Part shown: in pieces, positions 8,099-16,566 of the stretch
Layout of the letters: each line of letters opens with the position of its first letter
Position numbering within the stretch: the first letter of the stretch is position 1
From: an uncultured Pelagimonas sp.
GTDB lineage: Bacteria > Pseudomonadota > Alphaproteobacteria > Rhodobacterales > Rhodobacteraceae
Direction: 5' to 3'
Assembly (NCBI GenBank): GCA_947499735.1
Contig: CANMPP010000001.1
Location: 1,644,404-1,708,403 of the forward strand
Length of the DNA stretch: 64,000 nucleotides
Translations under genes and position numbers: made by a program
The notes under the pieces: generated by a model
Database searches by the model: none
What the model was told of the DNA's origin: nothing
What the model saw: only the letters and a program-made list of their open reading frames with translations

Positions 8099-8240
8099 GT
8101 TTAGCAATTTTTCGCCAAACGTGGTTGCCAATTCCTTAACGCCCACCCTGCAGCTTGGAAAGCTCTGGTCCAAAAACGGGTTGTTTTAGAATGGCATTCT
8201 ATTACCGTTGATGGGGATTTGAGCGCGCAGGGTATTTTGA

Positions 8241-9161
8241 ATGAGGGATTTTCTCTTACAAGTTTGGACGAACATCTGGGATTTTCTGATTGTTCCGGAA
8301 CACGCGGGCGCGGCCTCAACAATAATTGCGGCAATAGTTGCGATTGGAGGGCTCCTAGCTTGGCTCTTGGGCATATGGCCGTTCCGAAAACCAATCTCCT
8401 CCCTCACCCCGACTGATCCCGTGCCCAGCGAACCCGTCATCAAAATGACCCTTGCCCAGTTTGAGGCCCGCCTGAAAGAGGAACGGGATAAGATCACGGA
8501 TCAGTTGAAAACCGCCCATGACTCAGATCGTCAGAACCTGTTGACCCAATTGGATGTGGTGACCAAACAACTGGCCGATCCACAGACTGCGCTGGATGAG
8601 ACCATGAAACGCGTTGCGGATCTAGAGGCGCGATTGGAACGCGAGGCAAAAAGATTTGGCGCGGATCGCATCGCGACCGCGAAAGATGCGTTGCAACAGT
8701 TGGATTATTCCAAGGCAGAGGCGCTGTTTGAAGACATCCGCGCAGATGGCCAAATCGCGGTGCAGGCCACGGCCCACGCAGAATTTGGGTTAGGCGAAAT
8801 CGCCGAGGCGCGGGTGGATTGGTTTGTGGCCGCACAACATTACACCCGCGCTGCGGAACTGGATCCGACCTTTGATCATATGAATAAGGCCGCTTGGCTG
8901 CTGGGCGATATTGGTGCCTATGATAAGGCACTGCCATGGGCCGAAAAGGCGCTGCAGGCGGCAAGGGGCACATCTGATGAAGGCGAGGCGCTGAACAATC
9001 TGGCCCTATTGCTGCGCTGCACAGGACGATATGACGAGGCTGAACCTCTGTTTCGGCAGGCGATTTCTATTCTAGAATTGGCCTTTCCAAATAGTCATCC
9101 GCATCTAGATCGGATACGGGAAAATTACGCGGTTCTGTTGTCCGAGATGGCGGGCGATTAA
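8241..9161 (+). CDS. Membrane-anchored coiled-coil TPR protein
   Basis: A 306-residue protein with one membrane helix near the N-terminus (about residues 25-45, STIIAAIVAIGGLLAWLLG), a coiled-coil stretch rich in Glu, Lys and Gln (about 72-140), and then tetratricopeptide repeats to the end (for example AQHYTRAAELDPTF and GEALNNLALLLRCTGRYDEA). TPRs bind partner proteins; the partner is unknown. Its stop overlaps the stop of the convergent nusB by 4 bases. A Kinesin-light-chain/TPR_10-type C-terminus is likely. Confidence 0.75.
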   Translation: MRDFLLQVWTNIWDFLIVPEHAGAASTIIAAIVAIGGLLAWLLGIWPFRKPISSLTPTDPVPSEPVIKMTLAQFEARLKEERDKITDQLKTAHDSDRQNLLTQLDVVTKQLADPQTALDETMKRVADLEARLEREAKRFGADRIATAKDALQQLDYSKAEALFEDIRADGQIAVQATAHAEFGLGEIAEARVDWFVAAQHYTRAAELDPTFDHMNKAAWLLGDIGAYDKALPWAEKALQAARGTSDEGEALNNLALLLRCTGRYDEAEPLFRQAISILELAFPNSHPHLDRIRENYAVLLSEMAGD

Positions 9162-9631
9162 AACGCCTCTGGTTTGGCCTCGCGTGCCATATGGTCCAGA
9201 ACGGCGTTGACGAATTTGGCTTCGCGGCCCTCTGGGTAGAATGCTTTGGCCACGTCCACATATTCCACGATCACCACTTTGGGTGGTGTGTCACATTCCA
9301 GCATTTCGGCACCGGCCACGCGAAACAGGGCACGCAGCACGGAATCGATCCGGTCGATGGGCCATTTCGCGACCAAGGCACGATCTGTCATCTGGTCAAT
9401 CTTGGCCTGCCAATTCACAGCCTCTTCCGTCACTTTAGAAAACAGACGGATATCGCCATCGACCAGTTCCACACCATCCTCTTGCGCCGCACCAAAGCGG
9501 AATTTCAGGAATTCCTCGCGCACTTTGTCCACGGTTTGACCCGATTGCTCCATCTGGAACAGCGCCTGCACCGCATAGAGGCGCGAAGCCGATTTCATCT
9601 GGCGCTTTTCTTCAAGGCTAAGTTTGCTCAT
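9158..9631 (-). CDS. nusB: Transcription antitermination factor NusB
   Basis: NusB with NusE (S10) binds boxA RNA and supports antitermination on rRNA operons. The 157-residue protein has the family's helical layout: an N-terminal SASRLYAVQALFQMEQSG, a central RIDSVLRALFRVAGAEML, and the C-terminal VIVEYVDVAKAF followed by AKFVNAVLDHMA. The ATG at 9631 follows AGGACG. In many alphaproteobacteria it follows ribH; here the upstream gene is a zinc-ribbon protein, so the riboflavin link is not present in this window. Confidence 0.95.
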   Translation of the reverse strand: MSKLSLEEKRQMKSASRLYAVQALFQMEQSGQTVDKVREEFLKFRFGAAQEDGVELVDGDIRLFSKVTEEAVNWQAKIDQMTDRALVAKWPIDRIDSVLRALFRVAGAEMLECDTPPKVVIVEYVDVAKAFYPEGREAKFVNAVLDHMAREAKPEAF

Positions 9632-9736
9632 GGGACGTCCTAAAACAGCAGGCGGATGTGGTCGAAGCGTGCCAATAACAGGTTTGTCTGCCCAAGCGAA
9701 GCCCTGATTTCCAACTGCAACGCTGATATGCGCAGA

Positions 9737-10018
9737 TCAGAACAGATCGTCGACCACGTCAAACACTTCTTCCAGGATGCGCAGGCCCATTGGCTTTTTC
9801 TTTTTCTTCTTACGCATGCTGCGATCATTTGGGGCAACCCGTTTGGGTTTAACGGGTTTTGACTTATGCTCGCCCCAACCGCCTTTGGGCAGATGTTTCA
9901 GGTTATGCAGTGCCGCGCCGCAGCTGGAACAGGACAATTCATGTTGTTCCTTACCCTTCAACACCAAAGCGGATTTGGTGCCGCAATAACAACATGTCGC
10001 TATTTTTGTCTGTGCCAT
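9737..10018 (-). CDS. Zinc-ribbon hypothetical protein
   Basis: A 93-residue protein with two CxxC pairs (CCYCGTK at residues 9-15 and CSSCGAALHNL at 30-40), a typical zinc ribbon. A strongly basic linker follows (residues 50-78, including six consecutive lysines), then an acidic hydrophobic C-terminus (ILEEVFDVVDDLF). The ribbon plus basic linker suggests nucleic-acid or ribosome contact; this is inference. It lies upstream of nusB on the same strand with a gap of about 105 bp. No family name recognised. Confidence 0.75.
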   Translation of the reverse strand: MAQTKIATCCYCGTKSALVLKGKEQHELSCSSCGAALHNLKHLPKGGWGEHKSKPVKPKRVAPNDRSMRKKKKKKPMGLRILEEVFDVVDDLF

Positions 10019-10361
10019 AGTCTTTCCCGATCTTCCCCTTGGATATCAGAGATCCGTGCGCAAAATTCAAGAACCCATATGAAATTCATGCATGTCGCGC
10101 GCTAGATTGTGCAGTGCCGCATGTAAGATCCTGCCTACGTTAGCTGCATTCAGACCGTTTCTGACACAATTGCTTTTCCAAATTCTTTCAGAACAGCAAT
10201 GGAACGCTTGGAATCTCACATTCTGGGTGGACGCAATCGGACTGGTCCGCTTTGGCACATTCTGGTGTATAAAAGGGGGCGTTTTCCGTTGCATGCCCGA
10301 CCCGCGTGAACGGGTCTGCACCGCTGGTCTGCCAAGGGCACTGCAACAGAGGCGCTAACGA
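10019..10361. other. Gene-free stretch between rlmB and the zinc-ribbon gene
   Basis: I see no convincing gene or RNA here. The open frames present lack ribosome sites and protein-like composition. One perfect stem, GACCCG-CGTGAA-CGGGTC (about 10300-10317), lies 45 bp past the rlmB stop on the reverse strand and may contribute to termination. Confidence 0.5.
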
Positions 10362-11141
10362 CTACCCTTTCGCGGCATATAATGCGACCGCAGCAGCATT
10401 GGATACGTTCAGTGATCCAAACGCGCCTGCAAAATCAATGCGCACCAAAGCATCAACCGTCTCTTTGGTCTTTTCACGCAACCCCGGCCCTTCTGCCCCC
10501 ATAACAAGGGCAATGGGTCGGTCGCGCTTGCCCTCGACCGCCTGTTCGATCGTGTGCTCTGCATCACCATCAAGCCCCAGAACGATGTACCCCATTGCCT
10601 GCAAGGCCATGACCGTATCAGCCAAATTGCGTTCGCGCAGATAAGGTTGACGTTCCAATGCGCCCGAAGCCGTTTTGGCCAAGGCACCTGTTTCTGGCGC
10701 AGAATGATGGCGGACGCCAATCACACCCCGGGCTCCGAAGACCTCGGAGGATCGCAAGATTGCGCCGACATTATGCGGGTCCGTCACGCGATCCAAAAGA
10801 ACAAGACGCTGCGGCCCCGGCCCATCAGCCAGTGCGACATCTTCCAAGCCCCCCCAGTTCAGCGGCTTGACCTCTAAAGCGGCCCCCTGATGGACAGATT
10901 GCGGATCCAGCGGTGCAGCAAATTTGCGAGGTTCGCAGATTTCCGGCTCAATCCCGGCCTTTGCCACACTTTCACCCAAACGGTCCGCCGCATTGCGGGT
11001 CAAAACCAAACGCAATTTTTCCCGATTGGGATTCTCCAGCGCATCACGCACCGCATGCAGACCAAACAGCCACACGGTTTCCGCCGCGCTGGCCTTTTTT
11101 CCGCGTTCTTTTTCGACAACCCATTTTGGTTTCTGTGCCAT
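10362..11141 (-). CDS. rlmB: 23S rRNA (guanosine-2'-O-)-methyltransferase RlmB (TrmH/SpoU family)
   Basis: RlmB methylates the 2'-OH of G2251 in 23S rRNA with S-adenosylmethionine. The 259-residue protein has an N-terminal substrate-binding domain (WLFGLHAVRDALENPNR) and the three SPOUT motifs: LDRVTDPHNVGAILRSSEVF, LVMGAEGPGL and FGSLNVSNAAAVALY. The ATG at 11141 (MAQKPKWVV) is preferred over a longer reading to 11213 because it gives the usual length. tRNA-Tyr lies upstream on the opposite strand. Confidence 0.9.
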   Translation of the reverse strand: MAQKPKWVVEKERGKKASAAETVWLFGLHAVRDALENPNREKLRLVLTRNAADRLGESVAKAGIEPEICEPRKFAAPLDPQSVHQGAALEVKPLNWGGLEDVALADGPGPQRLVLLDRVTDPHNVGAILRSSEVFGARGVIGVRHHSAPETGALAKTASGALERQPYLRERNLADTVMALQAMGYIVLGLDGDAEHTIEQAVEGKRDRPIALVMGAEGPGLREKTKETVDALVRIDFAGAFGSLNVSNAAAVALYAAKG

Positions 11142-11308
11142 TGGCCTAACCCTTTTGTATAAGGCGTTTTCTATGCCTGAAACGGCGCGCTTTGCCAAGG
11201 CGCTTAACCACACCGCTGAATTGGCCCCATAAACTTGCAGTTTTGTGGTTGACGCCGCTTTGAGGCGGCTGTAATCACCCGCTCACGCCGATTAGATCGG
11301 TGTCCGGT

Positions 11309-11392
11309 GGGCGACAGGCCGCAAGGTGTGGCAGGGGACTGTAACTCCCTCGAGGCGACTCACGCCTGGTTCGATTCCAGGGTCGCCCACCA
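11309..11392 (+). tRNA. tRNA-Tyr (GTA)
   Basis: Acceptor GGGCGAC pairs with GTCGCCC, the anticodon loop is CTGTAAC (anticodon GTA), a long class-II variable arm follows (CTCGAGGCGACTCACG), the T-loop is GGTTCGATTCC, and CCA is encoded. The length is 84 nt. TTTTTCTA follows directly. Confidence 0.96.
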
Positions 11393-11624
11393 TTTTTCTA
11401 CAGTGATTGTTACCGCTACAGTGTAGAATGTTTTCAAATATATTAGATCCCACAGGATCCCAGAGCGACTAAATCCAAATAGTTATTTCTAAATAATGGC
11501 CCGCAAGCTTTGGAAATGAAAATGACGTGCCATTTTCATAGCACGCCTTATTCAAATTCAATCAGGTCTCTGACGTCCTGTCGCATAAAGGTGCAAAGAC
11601 AGCCTAAATGCGCAGATAGCAGCT

Positions 11625-11972
11625 TTATTGGAACGTCACCGCGCTGACACGGCACACATCGATGCCCAGCTTTACCATTTCTTCTTTATCGCGCATCTCA
11701 GCCTTTAGATCGAAAATGCAGTCATCCGATCCATCATCAAAGTCGATCAAGATTTTCTCACCATTGACCAAGACATCGCCATCAAAGATATCTTCTTCCC
11801 AAGATTGGGTCGTTGCACGGGATCCGTAAAAACGCGCCATGGTTTGGCCGGTTTCGTTTGCAATCATCACGCGTCGATCTGCCTCGCGTCCACCTGCCGT
11901 TGTCGTGTTCGTACAGGCCGAAACCGCCAGCAATAGAGCACAGGCCGCACCAATTCGTTTCATAGGTTTCAT
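11625..11972 (-). CDS. Small lipoprotein of unknown function
   Basis: A 115-residue protein with a lipoprotein signal (MKPMKRIGAACALLLAVSAC; lipobox VSAC). The mature part is mostly beta, contains two further cysteines (DDCIFDLK and DVCRVSA) that could form a disulfide, and includes NETGQTMARFYGS. An outer-membrane or periplasmic anchored position is expected. The ATG at 11972 is chosen to place the signal peptide at the N-terminus; 11963 or 12008 are possible. Stand-alone gene, function unknown. Confidence 0.7.
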   Translation of the reverse strand: MKPMKRIGAACALLLAVSACTNTTTAGGREADRRVMIANETGQTMARFYGSRATTQSWEEDIFDGDVLVNGEKILIDFDDGSDDCIFDLKAEMRDKEEMVKLGIDVCRVSAVTFQ

Positions 11973-12107
11973 GACATCATCTTTCACATTCCACTCATGA
12001 ACACTCATTCACAAGTGGCGTATAAAATTCAATAGATACCTATAATTTTCAATATCTTATGCCAGCGCACATTTCAGCATCTTCAACACGACAACACCGA
12101 TCCAACA

Positions 12108-12956
12108 TCATTCGTCTTGAAGCGCAACAATTTCGTTTGGGTCATACTCTAGCGCTTTAAGGCCATCCGCGATGGATTGCCCCAGAACCTTGTGATCACC
12201 AGCGATCTCGGCCAACGGTACCAAAACAAAAGCACGATTGAACATTTCTGGATGTGGCAGGGTCAACAGCTTACTGTCGATTTCCAAATCTTCGGAAAAC
12301 AGCAAATCCAGATCTATCGCACGTGGCCCCCAGCGCACGGCTGGCACGCGGCCCAATTCCACTTCTGTTCGCTTGAGCGCTTTTAATAGATCCAGCGGCG
12401 CCAAAGTCGTCCAGCCAGTCAGACATGCGTTCAGGAACCAATCCTGATCCGTATTGCCCCAAGGTTCGGTCTGATAGAAACTGGATACCTGATCAACCTC
12501 GAACCCCGGCAGCGTGTTCATACGCATCAGCGCGGTGCGCAGATTGGCGATTTTGTCACCCATATTGCTGCCCAAGGAAATGCCAACGCGGTAGCGGCGT
12601 TTGCGATTGATTGTTACGCTCACATGGTCAAATTGGGCTTTCAAAGGCGCCGAAGGTTTGCGCACAGTGACAGACACATGATCCACACGATCGAAGCGTT
12701 CCAAGACAGCCGCACAGATACGATCCCCTAGTGTTTCGATCAACTGATAGGGCCCCGCATCAGACACGTCAGATGCCACGTCACACAGCGCGCCGTAACA
12801 TACTGCCTTGGTATAATCATCTTCAACGGCACATGGTGCGAGGTCGAGATCACATGTGATATCCACATAGAATTTTTGCCCCAGTTCCGTTTCTTGGGGC
12901 AAAACGCCGTGAAATCCGTGCAGACATAGATTTTGAACGCGAACCTGATCTGTCAT
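12108..12956 (-). CDS. folBK: Fused dihydroneopterin aldolase and HPPK
   Basis: Two folate enzymes in one 282-residue chain. Residues 1-118 are dihydroneopterin aldolase (FolB: HGFHGVLPQETELGQKFYVD, with the catalytic Lys in VRKPSAP). Residues 122-282 are 6-hydroxymethyl-7,8-dihydropterin pyrophosphokinase (FolK: GISLGSNMGDKIANL, WGPRAIDLDLLF, LPHPEMFNRAFVLVPL). They catalyse consecutive-branch steps making the pterin substrate of FolP. The start overlaps the folP stop by 4 bases, so the two are translationally coupled. Fused aldolase/HPPK proteins are known in some other organisms. Confidence 0.92.
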   Translation of the reverse strand: MTDQVRVQNLCLHGFHGVLPQETELGQKFYVDITCDLDLAPCAVEDDYTKAVCYGALCDVASDVSDAGPYQLIETLGDRICAAVLERFDRVDHVSVTVRKPSAPLKAQFDHVSVTINRKRRYRVGISLGSNMGDKIANLRTALMRMNTLPGFEVDQVSSFYQTEPWGNTDQDWFLNACLTGWTTLAPLDLLKALKRTEVELGRVPAVRWGPRAIDLDLLFSEDLEIDSKLLTLPHPEMFNRAFVLVPLAEIAGDHKVLGQSIADGLKALEYDPNEIVALQDE

Positions 12957-13777
12957 CTCGCGGCCTCCATTTCGTTGAAAATTTTGATTGCCTCACGATG
13001 CGGAGCAACATCATGCACACGCAACACACGCGCCCCACCAGAAAGACACAGCATATTTGCGCTGACCGTCCCAATCAAACGCTGATCCGTATCTACATCC
13101 AACGCCAAGCCAATCATGCTCTTGCGTGACAGGCCAGCCAGAACGGGCCTACCGAGTTGGACGAGTTCCGCAAAACGTGCCAATACGGTGTAATTCTGTT
13201 CATATGTTTTGCCAAAACCAAATCCCGGATCCAAAATGATCCGCCCCTCTGGCACGCCCGCTTTGCGCGCGATTTTCAGCGTGGTTTCGAAAAACCTCAT
13301 GATATCGGACATAATATCGATATCTGGATCTTTGCTGTCCCGATTGTGCATCGCAACCAATGCACATCCTGTATCCGCCACAACCCCAGCCATATCAGGA
13401 TCACCTTGCAGGCCCCAAATGTCATTGATGACAGACACACCCAACTCTGCGGCGCGATGGGCGACAGGTGCCTTATATGTATCAATCGAAACAGCTATTT
13501 CGAGACTGCTGCATAACGGACCTAGAATCGGATCCAATCGAGCCAATTCATCCTCGGGCGATACTTTTTCAGCCCCCGGACGCGTGGATTCCGCGCCGAT
13601 ATCGACAATCGCGGCCCCTTCAGACTGCATTGTCAGCCCGTGTTCAATAGCCGCGTCAGCGCTTGCATGTGTACCGCCATCCGAAAATGAATCCGGCGTG
13701 ACATTTAGAATGCCCATAATTTGAGGTGCGGACGAAACCGCAGCCAAAAACCGGTCACACTTGTCGGCATGCCTCAT
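12953..13777 (-). CDS. folP: Dihydropteroate synthase
   Basis: FolP joins 4-aminobenzoate to the pterin pyrophosphate, the step blocked by sulfonamides. The 274-residue protein has the signatures IMGILNVTPDSFSDGG, DIGAESTRPGA, SVINDIWG, DPGFGFGKTYEQN and a C-terminal RVHDV. The pabAB genes for its aminobenzoate substrate lie 2.2 kb upstream on the same strand, with a chemoreceptor gene between. folP precedes folBK with a 4-base overlap. Confidence 0.95.
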   Translation of the reverse strand: MRHADKCDRFLAAVSSAPQIMGILNVTPDSFSDGGTHASADAAIEHGLTMQSEGAAIVDIGAESTRPGAEKVSPEDELARLDPILGPLCSSLEIAVSIDTYKAPVAHRAAELGVSVINDIWGLQGDPDMAGVVADTGCALVAMHNRDSKDPDIDIMSDIMRFFETTLKIARKAGVPEGRIILDPGFGFGKTYEQNYTVLARFAELVQLGRPVLAGLSRKSMIGLALDVDTDQRLIGTVSANMLCLSGGARVLRVHDVAPHREAIKIFNEMEAAR

Positions 13778-13974
13778 TCTTACAGTTCTTTCTTGTGCCC
13801 AACATTCGTCGAATGACAGATAGGGCGCAATTTCAAATGCAGCAAGACGATTGCAGCGTTGCGCGACCTTAGGACCGCGTTTTCGTCAGTCGATTAAGGC
13901 CTGAACTCTATCAAAGTGGCCAGTTTGGCCACACACCTCTGCTGCAAACGATCATGAGAGGCGTGTGCCATATA

Positions 13975-15756
13975 TCAGGCCGCGTTTTGTGACGCCTGAC
14001 TTTCGCGATGAGCGCTTTCTTTATCCTGCAGCGCGAAACGTCCTGAATCTGTTGCAAGACGGTTTGCTTCGTCCCGTAGGCGCAGCGTTGATGCAGATGT
14101 TTCTCCAAACATTGCCGCGTTTTGTTGGGTAACCTGATCCAATTGATGGGCCGCTGTCGTGATCTCTGACAAAGACAACGATTGTTCTTGGGCTGAATCA
14201 GCCAAAGATGACACTATGCCTTTGACAGACACAATCAGTTCATTGATTTCACCCAGCGCAGTCCCAGATTCTTCAGCCAAGGAGGCACCTACCTTAATTT
14301 CGCGTGTGGCATCACTGATCAGTGTTGCAATGTCTTGCGCAGCCTCGGACGATTTTGCAGCCAAAGCACGAACCTCACCCGCGACCACCGCAAACCCACG
14401 ACCAGCCTCGCCAGCACGTGCAGCCTCAACGCCTGTATTCAGTGCGAGAAGGCTGGTTTGGAAGGCAATATCATCGATAAGAGACGTGATATTTGCGATT
14501 TTTTCCGAACTTACCTCGATTTGGCGCATCGCCTGGATCGTGTTTTGCACAACCTCGGCCCCGCTTTCTGTTCTTGCGCTGGCTTGCTCGACGCGATGTG
14601 CTGCAGCTTTGCTGTCATCGGCAGAGTCTTTCACCGAATTGGACAATTCGTTTAACGCCGCGGTTGTTTCTTCTAGGGATGCTGCCTGTGTTTCTGTACG
14701 CCGTCCCAGATCATTCGAAGCACTGTCCAATGCGTTGGTTTCTTGATGAATGGTTGCGACACCAGAGACAATGTTTTTGATCGCGTCCGAAACCTGCTCA
14801 ACAGCTGCGTTAAAATCAGTTGCGACCTGCGCGTATTCCTGAGGCACATCGTCATCAAATCGCACAGTCAGATTACCGGTCGCAAACATTGACAACCTTT
14901 CGCTTAGGGTTCCAATCACGCGTTGACGGTCTTCATCGGCGCGAAGTTGTTCTTGCTCAAGCGCTTTTTGCGCCACCAAGGACGTGCGGAATTCCTCAAC
15001 GGCATTCGCCATTTTTCCAATTTCGCTCTTATCACGCAAGCCAGGAATATCAGATGCCAAATCCCCATCTGCCAGTTCATTCATGCGGTTTTGCAAAGCT
15101 GCCAATGGGTTTAAGACGCTGCGAATAATCAAAGTCGAGACAACCAACAACAGTGTTATGCCCAAAGCCAATCCTATTGCTGCCGCTATGCGCAAACTGG
15201 CAAGAGCAGCTTCGATATCGGCCACATAGGATCCCGTCCCAACCAACCATCCCCATGGCTCGAACATCTGTCCATAGCCAAGCTTGGGTTCAATCGCGTC
15301 AGTGTCAGGGTTGTTAAAGTAGTAGGTTAATCTAGACGCGCCATCGGCTGTGATGTTGTTGATGAATTCCTGAAAAATCTTGATACCGGTCACATCTTCG
15401 ACCCCGATCTGATTTTCACCGATCCAATTCGGTCGAAACGGGTGCGCCTTCATCACACCATCCAAATCAAAGGCGAACATATAGCCACTGCCCTTAAAGC
15501 GAACGACCTCTAGCAGACGTCGCCCTTCTGTCTGGGCCTCATCCAGAGACAACGTCCCGTTTTCAACCCTTTCCTGCAGATCTGCTAAAAGACTGATCGA
15601 CGTATCTGTGATGCGATGCAGCTCATCATTTCGCAGGTCATAGGCCTGATCCCGCGCCTCGTTGGACATGTAGAGCGTGAGCGCAGATGCGACAATCAGG
15701 GACAGGGCGACCACAGCATAAATTCTGGCGGACAAACTCGTAAACAGACTTCGCAT
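13975..15756 (-). CDS. Methyl-accepting chemotaxis protein with single Cache sensor
   Basis: A 593-residue chemoreceptor: membrane helix 1 at about 12-32, a periplasmic single-Cache domain to about residue 190 (GSGYMFAFDLDGVMKAHP and GWLVGTGSYVADIE are typical), membrane helix 2 at 190-212, HAMP segments, and a cytoplasmic signalling domain with the hairpin tip ISSLIDDIAFQTSLLALN-type sequence followed by GVEAARAGEAGRGFAVVA. No C-terminal CheR-binding pentapeptide is present. The ligand is unknown; single-Cache receptors often sense carboxylates. The ATG at 15756 follows AAGGTG. It interrupts the folate gene group. One residue in the tip reads NTGVEAARAG where NAAVEAARAG is usual. Confidence 0.93.
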   Translation of the reverse strand: MRSLFTSLSARIYAVVALSLIVASALTLYMSNEARDQAYDLRNDELHRITDTSISLLADLQERVENGTLSLDEAQTEGRRLLEVVRFKGSGYMFAFDLDGVMKAHPFRPNWIGENQIGVEDVTGIKIFQEFINNITADGASRLTYYFNNPDTDAIEPKLGYGQMFEPWGWLVGTGSYVADIEAALASLRIAAAIGLALGITLLLVVSTLIIRSVLNPLAALQNRMNELADGDLASDIPGLRDKSEIGKMANAVEEFRTSLVAQKALEQEQLRADEDRQRVIGTLSERLSMFATGNLTVRFDDDVPQEYAQVATDFNAAVEQVSDAIKNIVSGVATIHQETNALDSASNDLGRRTETQAASLEETTAALNELSNSVKDSADDSKAAAHRVEQASARTESGAEVVQNTIQAMRQIEVSSEKIANITSLIDDIAFQTSLLALNTGVEAARAGEAGRGFAVVAGEVRALAAKSSEAAQDIATLISDATREIKVGASLAEESGTALGEINELIVSVKGIVSSLADSAQEQSLSLSEITTAAHQLDQVTQQNAAMFGETSASTLRLRDEANRLATDSGRFALQDKESAHRESQASQNAA

Positions 15757-15971
15757 CACAATTTCACCTTACAACATTCAACATGGAAAACTTTGGCCGA
15801 TTTCCTAAAAAAATCGTTTTTTCCAACTCAAATAGCGTCAAGTTTTCGGATTAAGTGCGGTCAATTTTAGCCAAATACCATTGATCCAAGGCATATGGCC
15901 CAGACATAGCACAAGGGCACAAACCCGCTTACGCCGAAGACCCGGGGCCTACGCGAAAAGGCGTTCAGTCG

Positions 15972-16559
15972 TCATTCAATCGAAGCAGAGCCAGCGACCT
16001 TTAGGAAGCCCCCGATCACCGCATGCCCATGTTCCGACAAGATCGATTCAGGGTGAAACTGTACGCCGTAAGTTGGATGATTTTTATGGGACAGCGCCAT
16101 AATTTCACCCGCAACGGTGCGCGCCGTGATGTCTAGGTGGCGTTCCATTTCAGGTGTTTCCTGAACGATTAGAGAATGATAGCGCCCCACGTTCAACGGT
16201 TGTGGCAAACCTTGAAACAGACCAGTTCCATCATGGTGAATTTCGCTGGCACGTCCATGCATCGGTTCCTTTGCGCGGGCAATTGCCCCTCCGAATGCAG
16301 CACCGATACATTGATGACCCAGACAAATGCCAAGGATTGGGGTCTGTCCCGACAGGTTGCGAACGACCTCAAGCGAAACGCCTGCCTCTTGCGGCGCGGC
16401 GGGCCCCGGTGACACAATGATTGCACTAGGAGCCAGATCAATGATCTGATCCAACGTGATTTCGTCATTGCGGACCACTTGCGGTGCATGACCCAATTCA
16501 GCGCAGTAGCGCGCTACGTTGAATACAAACGAATCGTAATTATCGATGATCAGCACCAT
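15972..16559 (-). CDS. pabA: Aminodeoxychorismate synthase glutamine amidotransferase (PabA)
   Basis: PabA supplies ammonia from glutamine to PabB. The 195-residue class-I amidotransferase has the nucleophile motif LGICLGHQCIG and the His-Glu pair in GVQFHPES, and begins MVLIIDNYDSFVFNV. The ATG at 16559 lies 7 bases past the pabB stop with GAGGG in between, so an upstream in-frame codon at 16595 is rejected. It could equally serve as TrpG, but the PabB partner next to it and the nearby folate genes point to aminobenzoate synthesis. Confidence 0.9.
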   Translation of the reverse strand: MVLIIDNYDSFVFNVARYCAELGHAPQVVRNDEITLDQIIDLAPSAIIVSPGPAAPQEAGVSLEVVRNLSGQTPILGICLGHQCIGAAFGGAIARAKEPMHGRASEIHHDGTGLFQGLPQPLNVGRYHSLIVQETPEMERHLDITARTVAGEIMALSHKNHPTYGVQFHPESILSEHGHAVIGGFLKVAGSASIE

Positions 16560-16566
16560 GGCGCCC

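Noticed and set aside
10092..10358. An 88-residue forward frame in the rlmB gap
   Set aside because: No ribosome site, Trp/Phe/Cys-rich and unlike any family.
11396..11428. TTCTACA/TGTAGAA inverted repeat after tRNA-Tyr
   Set aside because: The loop is long and there is no T run; could be chance in AT-rich DNA.
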